NCBI RefSeq assembly: GCF_000349325.1
Contig: NC_020504.1
Span: forward strand, 2,328,053-2,392,052
Length of the DNA stretch: 64,000 bases
Origin: Streptomyces davaonensis JCM 4913
GTDB taxonomy: Bacteria > Actinomycetota > Actinomycetes > Streptomycetales > Streptomycetaceae
Direction of reading: 5' to 3'
Shown here piece by piece: positions 15,035-24,317 of this stretch. Under the pieces are notes generated by a model, which made no database searches, was not told the origin of the DNA, and saw nothing but the letters and a program-made list of their open reading frames with translations. A program made the translations under genes and the position numbers. Position 1 is the first letter of the stretch. Each line of letters opens with the position of its first letter.

Positions 15035-16663
15035 CTAGAGGCTGAGCGGGAGTGAGTCCTGTTGCCAGGACCCGTGCTCAGCCGTGTGTCCCGAACGGTG
15101 TTGGGCACACTGGTTGCCCGCTTTCGCTCCGTGTCCGGGCGGCACGGAGCGTGTCCGTGGTCCGGGAATACGGGGGCGGGTTTCCTCACGCCCCGGGGCG
15201 ACCAGTGCGGCCTGGACGGTCCGATGCCCCTGCTCATCACTCCGGTGAGCAGGGGGCGGTGCCGTCCGTCGCCGGATCGGGTGCCCCAGGGCGCGCCTTC
15301 CGATCGCCACCGCTGCCGCGTCGTGGCGGGTGGTCTTCCTGGTTTTGGCGGTGAGGGGCTTCTGCCAGTGCTGGGCACCCCACCGGGAGGTGTAGGCCGG
15401 GTCCACGGCCACGAGGGGGATGTCGAGTTCGGCCGCCATGGACACCAGCCGGGCCCGCAGCCGGGCGACGGGCATGCCGGAGATCAGCTTGCGGAACCGC
15501 TTTTGGCGGCCGTGCTTCTCCCGGGTCTTCTCCGCTTGGAAGTCGAGGTCCTCGACCGCGATGGCCAGACCGTGGCGGGCGGCCCAGTGCAGCAGGTGGA
15601 TCAGGGCGTGGCGGACCTGTGCGTCGCGGTGGGCGGCGGTGCCGGTCAGGTCGTAGCCGAAGCGGTGCGGGGCGCCGACCGGGTTGCCGTGAGCGTCCAG
15701 GCGCCAGGCGGCGAGGTGGTCGGCGTTGGTGTCCACGCCGACCATGCCGCCTGCACGGGCAGCCTCCAACGGCACGGTCTTCACCGGCGGGACCGTCCAG
15801 GAGGCGGTCACGTACCAGCGGCTCCGCTGCACGTCTTCGTGGATGCGGTAGGCGACGGACCGGTTGGCACTGACGCGGTCGGCCCACTGCCCGCCACGGT
15901 GCGCGAAGCTCACGCGGACACAGAGCGTGTTCCGGCCGTGCGGGGCGTTCGCCAGGTACGCCAGCGGCGCCGGGAGCTTGATCGAGACCTCGCCGTCGGG
16001 GGTGACGCGGATGGTCTCGTTGCCGAACCGCTTCCCCGACTCGCCGTCCGCAGCCAGGAACCGGCGCCCGGCCTCCCACCGCTGCCGCCACTGCACCTCG
16101 GTGAGCTGCGCCGCTTCCAGATGGTGCCGGGTGTTCAGCAGCCGCTTCCCGCCGCGCACCACGTGCACGACACCGGCCTCCCGGTCGGCCCGCACCGCGT
16201 CGAGCCGGTCTTCGAGCACGCGCAGGCGGCGGGACTTGGCGAACCACTCCTGCCGACTGCCGTAGCCGCCCGGAGCCTTGCTGCTGCCCTTCGCCCCGAC
16301 CGGGAGGGACAGCCGGTGCGTGATCGTCCTGACCCCGGCTTCGAGGCCCTGGATGTGCGCGCACTGTCCGCGGCGGGCGAGTGCCCACTGATCGTGGGTG
16401 GACTTCGTGATCGACCCGGCCCAGCGCGAGGAGGACTCCTGACTGAGGGCGCGCTTGCGTTCGGCCCACCGCCCACCCTCGTGCTCCACACCGGCCGTGC
16501 ACCGCGCCTTCAGATCACGGGAGGCCAGTGAACCCAGATGGTCACCGACCCGACGAAGGACCCCCTCGTCCGCCGCGGTCAGGTGCTTGAGCCGGCCGCG
16601 GACAGCGACCCCGGACGGGCCGGGCACCACGAACGGCGCCGCCAACTCCCGCAACCCACCCAC
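15035..16663 (-). CDS. TnpB-like (IS200/IS605 OrfB family) RuvC nuclease lacking the zinc ribbon
   Basis: About 542 residues. The start is uncertain: GTG at 16663 follows GGAGAAGG, while an open frame continues to 16849. RuvC motifs are present: Asp in GVDTNADHLAAW, Glu in AIAVEDLDF and Asp in TTRHDAAAVAIGRRALG. The usual zinc ribbon between RuvC-II and -III (two CxxC pairs) is absent; the segment after VDPAYTSRWG has no Cys. The last ~85 residues are Arg/Pro/Gly-rich and may overlap element-end DNA. No TnpA partner is nearby. From memory such ribbon-less TnpB-like proteins recur in Streptomyces. Nuclease activity is uncertain. Confidence 0.8.
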   Translation of the reverse strand: MGGLRELAAPFVVPGPSGVAVRGRLKHLTAADEGVLRRVGDHLGSLASRDLKARCTAGVEHEGGRWAERKRALSQESSSRWAGSITKSTHDQWALARRGQCAHIQGLEAGVRTITHRLSLPVGAKGSSKAPGGYGSRQEWFAKSRRLRVLEDRLDAVRADREAGVVHVVRGGKRLLNTRHHLEAAQLTEVQWRQRWEAGRRFLAADGESGKRFGNETIRVTPDGEVSIKLPAPLAYLANAPHGRNTLCVRVSFAHRGGQWADRVSANRSVAYRIHEDVQRSRWYVTASWTVPPVKTVPLEAARAGGMVGVDTNADHLAAWRLDAHGNPVGAPHRFGYDLTGTAAHRDAQVRHALIHLLHWAARHGLAIAVEDLDFQAEKTREKHGRQKRFRKLISGMPVARLRARLVSMAAELDIPLVAVDPAYTSRWGAQHWQKPLTAKTRKTTRHDAAAVAIGRRALGHPIRRRTAPPPAHRSDEQGHRTVQAALVAPGREETRPRIPGPRTRSVPPGHGAKAGNQCAQHRSGHTAEHGSWQQDSLPLSL

Positions 16664-16910
16664 CCCTTCTCCCCACCGGCAACACGGACTGAAGAACCCG
16701 CCACCCCACCCAACGACCACCGCCCACAAGGTCACGCATTCGACACAGGAACTCGCGTTCCCACCCCGAGTCCTGGCACCACCATGCCCCGCACACGCAC
16801 TCTTACACGCCAGAACACACCCATGCGCAGTCAATCGACAGCAGCTCACAACCCCCAGGGCACCCGATCTTACGGTCGAGTAGCGCCGTGATCGAGTGCC
16901 CTTGGGCGTA
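16664..16910. other. Non-coding stretch upstream of the TnpB-like gene
   Basis: C-rich on the plus strand up to about 16760, then more AT-rich (16790-16890). It probably holds the leader and left end of the TnpB-like element and the 3' flank of the acyl-CoA synthetase gene. I see no clear terminal repeat, target duplication or promoter. Confidence 0.4.
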
Positions 16911-18500
16911 TCAGCCGGTGAACCGCTCCCGGAGCTCGATCTTGCGTACCTTTCCGGACACCGTCATCGGGAAGTTGTCGAGGACCCGCACCCCGGCGGG
17001 GACCTTGTAGTGCGCCAACTGCCCTTCACAGAAGGCCCGTACGTCCTCCAGTGTGGGTGGGTCGGCGGGGTCGCGCGGGATGACGCAGGCGAGGACCTCC
17101 TCGCCGTAGCGCTCGTGCGGGACGCCGATCACCTGGACGTCGGCGATCTTGGGGTGGGCGTAGAGGAACTCCTCGATCTCGCGCGGGTAGATGTTCTCGC
17201 CGCCCCGGATGATCATGTCCTTGATCCGGCCGACGATCTCGACGTAGCCGTCCTCGCGCATCACGGCCAGATCGCCGGTGTGCATCCAGCGGGCGGGGTC
17301 GACGGCCTCGTCGGTCCTCTCGGGTTCGTTCCAGTAGCCGAGCATCACGCTGTAGCCGCGGGTGCACAACTCCCCTGCGGTGCCGCGTGGTTGGGTGACG
17401 CCGGTCGCCGGGTCGACGATCTTCACCTCGACGTGCGGCAGGACGCGGCCGACGGTGCCGGTGCGGTGTTCCAGGTCGTCGTCGCGCCGGGTCTGGGTGG
17501 AGACCGGCGAGGTCTCGGTCATGCCGTAGCAGATGGACACCTCGGTCATGTTCATCTCGCTGACCACCCGCTTCATCACCTCCACCGGGCAGGGCGAGCC
17601 CGCCATGATGCCGGTGCGCAGCGAGGAGAGGTCGTAGGAGGCGAAGTCGGGGAGGTTGAGCTCGGCGATGAACATCGTCGGGACGCCATAGAGCGAGGTG
17701 CAGCGCTCCTGCTGGACCGCCTCCAGGGTGGCCTTCGGTTCGAAGGACGGGGCCGGGATGACGATGCAGGCGCCGTGCGAGGTCGCCGCCAGGTTTCCCA
17801 TGACCATGCCGAAGCAGTGGTAGAAGGGCACCGGGAGGCAGACCCGGTCCTGCTCCGTGTAGGCGATCAACTCCCCCACGAAGTAACCGTTGTTGAGGAT
17901 GTTGTGGTGGGAGAGCGTGGCGCCCTTGGGAAAGCCGGTCGTGCCCGAGGTGTACTGGATGTTGACCGGGTCGTCGCAGGACAGGTCGTCCGGCAGCGCG
18001 GCCGGGACGGCGCGGGCGAGCAGCGCGTCCCAGCTCGGGGAGCCGAAGTACACGGCCTCTCGCAGGTCGGGACAGTTGCCACGCACCTCGTCCACCATGG
18101 CCCGGTAGTCGCTGGTCTTGTGGCCGAGCGAGGCGAACAGCAGGGAGATCCCGGCCTGTTTGAGCACGTACTCGACCTCGTGGGTACGGTACGCCGGGTT
18201 GATGTTCACCATGATCGCGCCGATCCGGGCCGTGGCGTACTGCACCAGCACCCACTCCGGGCAGTTGACCGCCCAGATCCCGACCCGGTCGCCCCTGCCG
18301 ACCCCGCTCGCGAGCAGCGCGTACGCCAACTCGTCGACGTCCGCGAGGAGTTGTGCGTACGTCCAGCGCCGCCCGGAGGGCACGTCGACCAGCGCCTCCC
18401 GGTCCGGCCAGGTCGCCGCGGTCCGGGCCAGGTTGTCGCCGATGGTGTCGCCGAGGAGGGCGGTCGCACCCGTTCCGTGGGTGTAGGACAGTGCGGTCAC
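16911..18500 (-). CDS. Fatty-acyl-CoA synthetase (AMP-binding, FadD-like)
   Basis: 529 residues of the ANL superfamily. P-loop IQYTSGTTGFPKGATLSHHN is near residue 185, YGMTETSPVS near 335, MHTGDLAVM near 410, hinge GRIKDMIIRGGENIYPREIE near 430, and the catalytic Lys in TVSGKVRKIELRE at the C-terminus. It activates a carboxylic acid as acyl-AMP and then acyl-CoA, probably a medium/long-chain or branched acid. Its GTG start overlaps the upstream stop (GTGA), coupling it to the second synthetase. Confidence 0.9.
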   Translation of the reverse strand: MTALSYTHGTGATALLGDTIGDNLARTAATWPDREALVDVPSGRRWTYAQLLADVDELAYALLASGVGRGDRVGIWAVNCPEWVLVQYATARIGAIMVNINPAYRTHEVEYVLKQAGISLLFASLGHKTSDYRAMVDEVRGNCPDLREAVYFGSPSWDALLARAVPAALPDDLSCDDPVNIQYTSGTTGFPKGATLSHHNILNNGYFVGELIAYTEQDRVCLPVPFYHCFGMVMGNLAATSHGACIVIPAPSFEPKATLEAVQQERCTSLYGVPTMFIAELNLPDFASYDLSSLRTGIMAGSPCPVEVMKRVVSEMNMTEVSICYGMTETSPVSTQTRRDDDLEHRTGTVGRVLPHVEVKIVDPATGVTQPRGTAGELCTRGYSVMLGYWNEPERTDEAVDPARWMHTGDLAVMREDGYVEIVGRIKDMIIRGGENIYPREIEEFLYAHPKIADVQVIGVPHERYGEEVLACVIPRDPADPPTLEDVRAFCEGQLAHYKVPAGVRVLDNFPMTVSGKVRKIELRERFTG

Positions 18501-20164
18501 CGGAAGTCCTCCTCGCGGTACTCGGCGTCCGAGCCGGCCGCCGTGGCCTCGCGCAGTTCGATCCGGCGGATCTTGCCGGAGACGGTCTTGGGCAGCGGCG
18601 CGAACTCCAGCCGGCGGACGCGCTTGTAGGGGGCGAGCACCTCACGGGAGTGCTCGAAGAGGACCTTCGCGGTGTCGGGTCCCGGCTCCCAGCCCTCCGC
18701 GAGGACGACATAGGCCTTCGGGACGGCGAGCCGCAGTTCGTCGGGCGCGGGCACGACGGCGGCTTCCGCCACCGCCTCGTGCTCCAGCAGGGCGCTCTCC
18801 AGCTCGAAGGGGCTGATCTTGTAGTCGGAGGCCTTGAAGACGTCGTCGCTGCGCCCGACGTACGTCAGATATCCGTCCTCGTCCCGGGACGCGACGTCTC
18901 CGGTGCGGTAGTAGCCGCCCGCCATCGCCTCCGCCGTACGGTCGGCGTCGCCGTGGTAGCCGGTCATCAGGCCGACCGGACGGGCCGACAGGTCGAGCGC
19001 GATCTCGCCCTCGTCGACGCCGGGCGCGCCGGAGACCGGGTCCAGCAGTTCGACCCGGTAGCCGGGGCTCGGGCGGCCCATGGAGCCGGTCTTCAGCGGC
19101 TGGCCGGGGCTGTTGGAGACCTGGACGGCGGTCTCGGTCTGTCCGAAGCCGTCCCGGATGGTGACGCCCCAGGCCCGCCGGACCTGCTCGATGACCTCGG
19201 GGTTGAGCGGCTCCCCCGCCGCCACGGCCTCGCGCGGCGGGGTGCGCAGCGCGGACAGGTCGGCCTGGATGAGCATGCGCCAGACGGTCGGCGGGGCGCA
19301 GAACGTGGTCACGCCCGCGCGGTCCATCTCGGCCATCAGCCGGGCCGCGTCGAAGCGCGTGTAGTTGTGCAGGAAGACGGTCGCCCCGGCGTTCCACGGC
19401 GCGAACAGGTTCGACCAGGCGTGCTTGGCCCAGCCCGGGGAGGAGATGTTCAGGTGCACGTCGCCGGGCCTGAGGCCGATCCAGTACATCGTGGCGAGGT
19501 GGCCGACCGGGTACGACAGATGGGTGTGCTCGACCAGCTTGGGCCGGGCGGTGGTCCCGGAGGTGAAGTAGAGCATCAGCGGGTCGTCGGCGCGGGTCGG
19601 GCCGTCGGGCGTGAACCCGGCCGGGGCGTCATAGGCGTCCTCGTACGACAGCCAGCCCTCGCGCGCGCCGCCCACGACCACGCGGGTGTAGTCGCCGGGC
19701 ACCTCGTCGAACTTGCCGGTGTCCTCGGCCCGCACGATCACCTGCCGCACCCGCCCGCGCTCCACCCGGTCACGCAGATCGGCGGGCCCGAGCAGCGGGG
19801 TGGCCGGGATGACGACCGCGCGCAGCTTCATCGCGGCCAGCGCCGTCTCCCACAGCTCGGTCTGGTTGCCGAGCATCACCAGCACCCGGTCCTCGGCCCC
19901 CACGCCTCGCGCGCGCAGCCAGTTGGCGACGCGGTCGGAGCGGGCGGACAGCTCGGCGAAGGTCAGCCGGGCCTCCGTGCCGTCCTCCTCGACGATGTGC
20001 AGCGCCGTGCGGTCGTTGCCGTCCGCGAGGACGTCGAACCAGTCGAGCGCCCAGTTGAACAGCTCGGGCCGGGGCCAGTCGAAGCCTTCGTAGGCCGTGG
20101 CATAGTCCTCGCGGTGCTCCAGCAGGAAGTCCCTTGCCCTGCGGAAGTCCTCGGTGGCCGTCAT
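18497..20164 (-). CDS. Acyl-CoA synthetase (acetyl/medium-chain type)
   Basis: 555 residues from the ATG at 20162-20164, with a perfect AGGAGG 4 nt upstream. It belongs to the ANL superfamily. P-loop LYFTSGTTARPKLVEHTH, GFGQTETAV, YRTGDVASRDEDGYLTYVGR, hinge DDVFKASDYKISPFELE and C-terminal Lys motif TVSGKIRRIELRE are all present. The N-terminus (FNWALDWFDVLA) matches AcsM/medium-chain-type synthetases. First gene of a two-gene operon with the downstream synthetase, divergent from a GAF-LuxR regulator. Two different acid substrates, or sequential roles in fatty-acid or aromatic-acid catabolism, are possible. Confidence 0.9.
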   Translation of the reverse strand: MTATEDFRRARDFLLEHREDYATAYEGFDWPRPELFNWALDWFDVLADGNDRTALHIVEEDGTEARLTFAELSARSDRVANWLRARGVGAEDRVLVMLGNQTELWETALAAMKLRAVVIPATPLLGPADLRDRVERGRVRQVIVRAEDTGKFDEVPGDYTRVVVGGAREGWLSYEDAYDAPAGFTPDGPTRADDPLMLYFTSGTTARPKLVEHTHLSYPVGHLATMYWIGLRPGDVHLNISSPGWAKHAWSNLFAPWNAGATVFLHNYTRFDAARLMAEMDRAGVTTFCAPPTVWRMLIQADLSALRTPPREAVAAGEPLNPEVIEQVRRAWGVTIRDGFGQTETAVQVSNSPGQPLKTGSMGRPSPGYRVELLDPVSGAPGVDEGEIALDLSARPVGLMTGYHGDADRTAEAMAGGYYRTGDVASRDEDGYLTYVGRSDDVFKASDYKISPFELESALLEHEAVAEAAVVPAPDELRLAVPKAYVVLAEGWEPGPDTAKVLFEHSREVLAPYKRVRRLEFAPLPKTVSGKIRRIELREATAAGSDAEYREEDFR

Positions 20165-20236
20165 GTGTCCTCCTCGGTTCCGGACCATTGCCCGGCGGCT
20201 CCCTGCCATCGTGTAATCCGTGATGCAGGTCTCACT

Positions 20237-20252
20237 ACCCCCGAACGGGGGT
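20237..20252. promoter_or_regulatory. Palindrome ACCCCCGAACGGGGGT in the divergent promoter region
   Basis: A perfect 7-bp inverted repeat around AA, midway in the 114-bp gap between the acyl-CoA synthetase operon and the LuxR-type gene. Its position suits an operator for that regulator acting on both directions. Confidence 0.55.
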
Positions 20253-20278
20253 GTACGCCGCAGAAGGAGGGTGGGCAG

Positions 20279-21109
20279 TTGACGGCAGATGGCAGCGGAG
20301 CGGTGGAGATCCGTCGCGCGCTGGTCCGGCTGCGGCGCACGACCGGGCTCCCGGTCGCGTTCGGCGGCCTGGTGGAGGCCGTCCGCCCGCAGATGCTCAT
20401 CAGCGAGCTCAACGGCACCGCCACGGGCTCGCTGAGCCGTCTCGCGGTGACCTCCGGCACTGGCCTGGGCGGCCGCGCGGTCGCGCTGGCCCGCCCCTGC
20501 GCGGTGACCGACTACTCCGCCGCACGGCAGATCAGCCACGAGTACGACACCGCCGTCGCCGCGGAGGGGCTGCGCTCCGTGCTCGCGGTCCCGGTCGTCG
20601 TACGGCGCCGGGTCCGCGGGGTCCTCTACGGCGCCCTGCGCACGCCGCAGCCGCTCGGCGACCGCACGCTGTCCGCGGCGGTGGCTGCGGCGCGGGACGT
20701 GGAGCAGGCGCTGGTGGTCCAGGAGGCGGCGCGGGAGTTGCTGGCCGCGGCTCGGCCGGAGCCGGCCTCTCACGGGGGCGGGGCCGCGTGGGAGCAGGTA
20801 CGGGAGGCGCATGCGGCGCTGCGGGCGCTGGTGCCGAGGATCTCCGATCCGGGGCTGCGTTCGGAGTTGCTGTCCGTGTGTGGGCTGCTGACCCCGGAGG
20901 GGTCGACGGGGGAGGTCTGTCTCACGCCTCGGGAGCTGGATGTGCTGGCCTGTGTGGCGGCGGGGGCGACGAATGCGGTGGCCGGAGAGCGGTTGGGGTT
21001 GCGGGCCGAGACGGTCAAGGGGTACTTGCAATCGGCCATGCGGAAGCTGGGCACGCATACGCGGGGGGAGGCTGTGGTCGCTGCGCGGCGGGCGGGGCTG
21101 TTGCCGTAG
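20279..21109 (+). CDS. GAF-domain LuxR-family regulator
   Basis: 276 residues from a TTG at 20279, chosen because AAGGAGGG is centred ~10 nt upstream; no ATG/GTG in frame is near. The N-terminal region (~15-150) reads as a GAF-like sensor (SLSRLAVTSGTGLGGRAVALARP, LRSVLAVPVVVRRRVRGVLYG). The C-terminal LuxR helix-turn-helix is LTPRELDVLACVAAGATNA with AETVKGYLQSAMRKLG. It lies divergent to two acyl-CoA synthetases and probably controls them, with an acyl-CoA or aromatic ligand in the GAF domain. That link is inferred from position. Confidence 0.85.
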   Translation: MTADGSGAVEIRRALVRLRRTTGLPVAFGGLVEAVRPQMLISELNGTATGSLSRLAVTSGTGLGGRAVALARPCAVTDYSAARQISHEYDTAVAAEGLRSVLAVPVVVRRRVRGVLYGALRTPQPLGDRTLSAAVAAARDVEQALVVQEAARELLAAARPEPASHGGGAAWEQVREAHAALRALVPRISDPGLRSELLSVCGLLTPEGSTGEVCLTPRELDVLACVAAGATNAVAGERLGLRAETVKGYLQSAMRKLGTHTRGEAVVAARRAGLLP

Positions 21110-21292
21110 GGCGCCTATGAGAGTGCCTCGGTGTACCGCATATCGAACACAGCCCCGCGCCCCTAGGGCCGCTGTGCTTCCCCTTTCATTCATCCGTTCA
21201 CTGCACTGTTATTTCCCTCACCCGGCAGGCACTCCGTAATTCAAAGACCCATTGCCTAATATTGGCCCGGACACGACACGGGGAGGGGAGGG

Positions 21293-24097
21293 GTGACCGT
21301 GCCACGGGAGTTCAGGGAGCCTGCCAGATCCCGCTCCGACCTGGTCATCGGGCGGGACGAGCCGTTCACCGCCGCGCGTGCGCAGCTCGCCCGGGGCGGC
21401 AGCGTCCTGCTCCACGGGCCCGCCGGAATAGGAAAGTCGACCGTCCTGCGGGCATTGGCCGCCGAATACGGCGAAGCGGCACGGACCGTGTTGCGCTGCT
21501 CGGCCACCGAGTCCGAATCCCATCTCCCCTTCCTCGCCCTCGCCGACCTCCTCGGCCTGGTCCTGGACGAGGTCTGCGACAAGCTGCCCGCCGCCCAGCG
21601 CACCGCCCTGGAGTCGGCGCTCACCGGCCGCGGCGAGTCCACCCTCCAGCGCGACGGGCTCGCCCTGCGTCTGGCCGTGCTCTCCGCCCTGCGCGCGCTG
21701 GCCGCCGAGGGCCCCGTCCTGGTCGTCGCCGACGACCTCCAGTGGCTGGATCCGGCCAGCGCCGAACTCCTCGGCTTCGCCGCCCGGCGCCTCGGCGACA
21801 CCCCGGTCCGCATGCTGTGCGCGGCCCGGACCGAGGATCAGGAGTACGACCGCCATCTACGCGCGTCCCCGCCGGACACCCTCGCCCTGCGGCTCGGCCC
21901 GCTCTCCCGTACCCAGACCGCGGCCCTGCTCGACCACCGCGGCTACACCGGGCTGCCCCGCGCCGCCGTCCGCGACATCCACCGCACCAGCGGCGGCAAT
22001 CCGCTCTTCGCCCTGGAGCTGGGCCGCGCGCTGGCCGAGAACCCCACCCCGCCCCGGCCCGGCGAGCCGCTCCCGGTGCCGACCTCGCTGCGCGCCCTGG
22101 TGCTCAACCGGCTGGGGATGCTCTCGCCCGACGCCCGCCACACCCTCCTCGTGGCCAGCGCGGGCGCCCGCCCCACCCTGGCCACGCTGCACGCGGCGGG
22201 CCGTACCGACGCCGAGGCGGAGACCGCGTGGGCGGCCGAACTCGGACTGCTGGCCACCGAGTCGGAGGGTCCCGCCGTACGCTTCGCGCATCCGCTGATC
22301 TCGGCGGCGCTGTACGCGGAGGCGCCCGCGCAGGAGCGGCGGGCCGCGCATGCCGCGCTGTCCAGGGCGGCCTCGGACCCCATCGAGCGGGCCCGGCATC
22401 TGGCCCTCGCGACCACCGGCACCGATCCGGCGGTGGCCGCCTCGCTGGCGGAGGCCGCCGCCCTGGCCCGGGACCGCGGGGCGCCCTCGGTGGCCGCCTC
22501 GCTGGGCCGGCTCGCCGCCCGGCACACCCCGGCGGAGGACGGCCCGCAGGCGCTGCTGCTCCAGGCCGCCGAGGACGCCATCACCGCCGGTGAGCTGGAC
22601 CTCGCCCGGGACATCGCCCGCGAGGTGCTCTCCGGTTCGACGGTGCCCGCGGAGCGGGTGCGGGCCTGGATCGTGGTGATCGAGACCGCCGGTCATGCGA
22701 TGACCGAGGTCGACGCGGTCTTCCCGCAGGCGCTGGCCGACGCCGGCGACGACCCGAGACTGCTCGCCCGGATCCACTACCAGCTGGGCTGGCGGGCGCT
22801 GCTGGTGGACGGCGACTTCGACCCGGCGCGCGAGGCGGCGGCGTACTCCGCGGAGCTGGCCGCGCGCGGCGGGGACCGGTACACCGAGCTGATGGCGCTC
22901 GCCTTCCAGGCGCAGATCGAGACCCTGATGGGCCACCCGGACGCCCCCCGGACGATCAAGCGCGCGCTGAAGGAACCCCAGGACCCGCGGGTGTCCAGCC
23001 ATCACAACGGCGCCGGGTACGCCCGGTTCCGCTGGCTGATGATGAGCGACCAGCTGCCCGAGGCGCGGGCCACCGTCACCGCCCTGCTGCGGGAGGTGCG
23101 GCGGCGCGGCTCGGTGGAGAGCGAGGTGCACTTCCTGCGCGGGCTGGCCGAGACCGAATTGCGCACCGGGCACTGCGCCCGCGCCCTGGACCTCGCCCGG
23201 GAGAGCCTGCGGCTGGCCCGGGACACCGGGATCGGCGAGGTCGCCTCGGCCGTGCTCACCTCGCTGACGGAGGCGGCGGGCGGCGAGCTGGACCGGGCGC
23301 TGGCCCTGGCCCGGGAGGCGCTGGACCACTCGGAGCAGGACGGCGACCAGATGTATGTCTCCCGCGCCCTGGCCGCCCTCGGACACGCCCAGCTGGTGGC
23401 CGGGGACGCGCCCGCCGCAGTGGCCTCGCTGCGCCGGGTGCGCGAGCTGGAGCAGGGGCTCGGCATCACCGACCCGGCGCGCGGGCGCTGGCACGGCGAT
23501 CTCGCCGAGGCGCTGGTGCGGATCGGGGAGACCGAGGAGGCGCAGGACGTCATCGACACGGCCCGCGCCCGCGCGCTGCGTCTTGGCCGGGAGAGCGTGC
23601 TGGCGGTACTGGACCGCGCGGAGGCACTCGTGCGCGCGGCGCGCGGCGAACGGGAGTCCGCCGCGGCCCAGTTGACGTCCGTGCAGGACCGGCTGGCCAA
23701 GCTCGGCTACGGCCTGGAGGAGGCGCGGGCCGCCTTCGCGCTGGCGGCCCTGCGCACCCGAAGGCCGGGGCCCACGTCCTACGACGAGGCGGCGCGGCTC
23801 TTCCGGCGGTGCCGGGCGCTGCCGTGGCTGAGCCAGGTGGAGTCGGCCGTGACCACGCCCCCGGCCGACCCCGTGCCCGCCCCCGTCGCCGCGCTCGACG
23901 CGCTGGACTCGCTCGCCTCGATGGAGCGTCAGGTCGCGGCGCTGGTGATGGAGGGCGCGACGAACCGGGAGATAGCGGCCCGGCTGTTCATCAGCGTCAA
24001 GACCGTGGAGGCGACGCTGACCCGGGTCTACCGCAAGCTGGGGATCCGATCGCGCGTCGACATCGTCAGACTTGCGGCGGGCCGTCCCGGCAACTGA
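21293..24097 (+). CDS. LAL-type (large ATP-binding LuxR) regulator
   Basis: 934 residues, GTG start with a purine-rich GGGGAGGGGAGG just upstream. The N-terminal STAND/AAA-type ATPase has Walker A LLHGPAGIGKST (~residue 45) and Walker B VLVVADDLQWLDP (~145). The middle region (~400-850) is helical and TPR-like. The C-terminal LuxR DNA-binding domain is SMERQVAALVMEGATNREIA with SVKTVEATLTRVYRKLGI. LAL proteins activate catabolic or antibiotic genes after nucleotide and ligand binding. The next gene, in the same direction after 220 bp, encodes a secreted trypsin and is a candidate target. Confidence 0.93.
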   Translation: MTVPREFREPARSRSDLVIGRDEPFTAARAQLARGGSVLLHGPAGIGKSTVLRALAAEYGEAARTVLRCSATESESHLPFLALADLLGLVLDEVCDKLPAAQRTALESALTGRGESTLQRDGLALRLAVLSALRALAAEGPVLVVADDLQWLDPASAELLGFAARRLGDTPVRMLCAARTEDQEYDRHLRASPPDTLALRLGPLSRTQTAALLDHRGYTGLPRAAVRDIHRTSGGNPLFALELGRALAENPTPPRPGEPLPVPTSLRALVLNRLGMLSPDARHTLLVASAGARPTLATLHAAGRTDAEAETAWAAELGLLATESEGPAVRFAHPLISAALYAEAPAQERRAAHAALSRAASDPIERARHLALATTGTDPAVAASLAEAAALARDRGAPSVAASLGRLAARHTPAEDGPQALLLQAAEDAITAGELDLARDIAREVLSGSTVPAERVRAWIVVIETAGHAMTEVDAVFPQALADAGDDPRLLARIHYQLGWRALLVDGDFDPAREAAAYSAELAARGGDRYTELMALAFQAQIETLMGHPDAPRTIKRALKEPQDPRVSSHHNGAGYARFRWLMMSDQLPEARATVTALLREVRRRGSVESEVHFLRGLAETELRTGHCARALDLARESLRLARDTGIGEVASAVLTSLTEAAGGELDRALALAREALDHSEQDGDQMYVSRALAALGHAQLVAGDAPAAVASLRRVRELEQGLGITDPARGRWHGDLAEALVRIGETEEAQDVIDTARARALRLGRESVLAVLDRAEALVRAARGERESAAAQLTSVQDRLAKLGYGLEEARAAFALAALRTRRPGPTSYDEAARLFRRCRALPWLSQVESAVTTPPADPVPAPVAALDALDSLASMERQVAALVMEGATNREIAARLFISVKTVEATLTRVYRKLGIRSRVDIVRLAAGRPGN

Positions 24098-24175
24098 GAT
24101 CCCGCGCGATTCACCGGCAGCGGGGGTTTGACGGGGGCCGACCGAGGGTTTTCCCTGCCCAACTCCCTTAGGGGG

Positions 24176-24190
24176 TTCCCTCCTTGGGAA
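24176..24190 (+). promoter_or_regulatory. TTCCC-N5-GGGAA inverted repeat upstream of the trypsin gene
   Basis: TTCCC (24176-24180) and GGGAA (24186-24190) lie about 130 bp before the protease start, followed by GTTCTAGCGT, which could contain a -10. It is a candidate operator only. The remaining 24098-24317 gap shows nothing else clear. Confidence 0.3.
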
Positions 24191-24317
24191 GGGGAGCCTT
24201 CCGGTTCTAGCGTATGCCTCGTGCCGCTCGCCGGGCACACGGGGGTCTGTCCCGAGACCCCCGTGCATCACCCCCACACCCGCGCGACCCCCCACCGGCA
24301 ATCCAATGAGGAGACTC

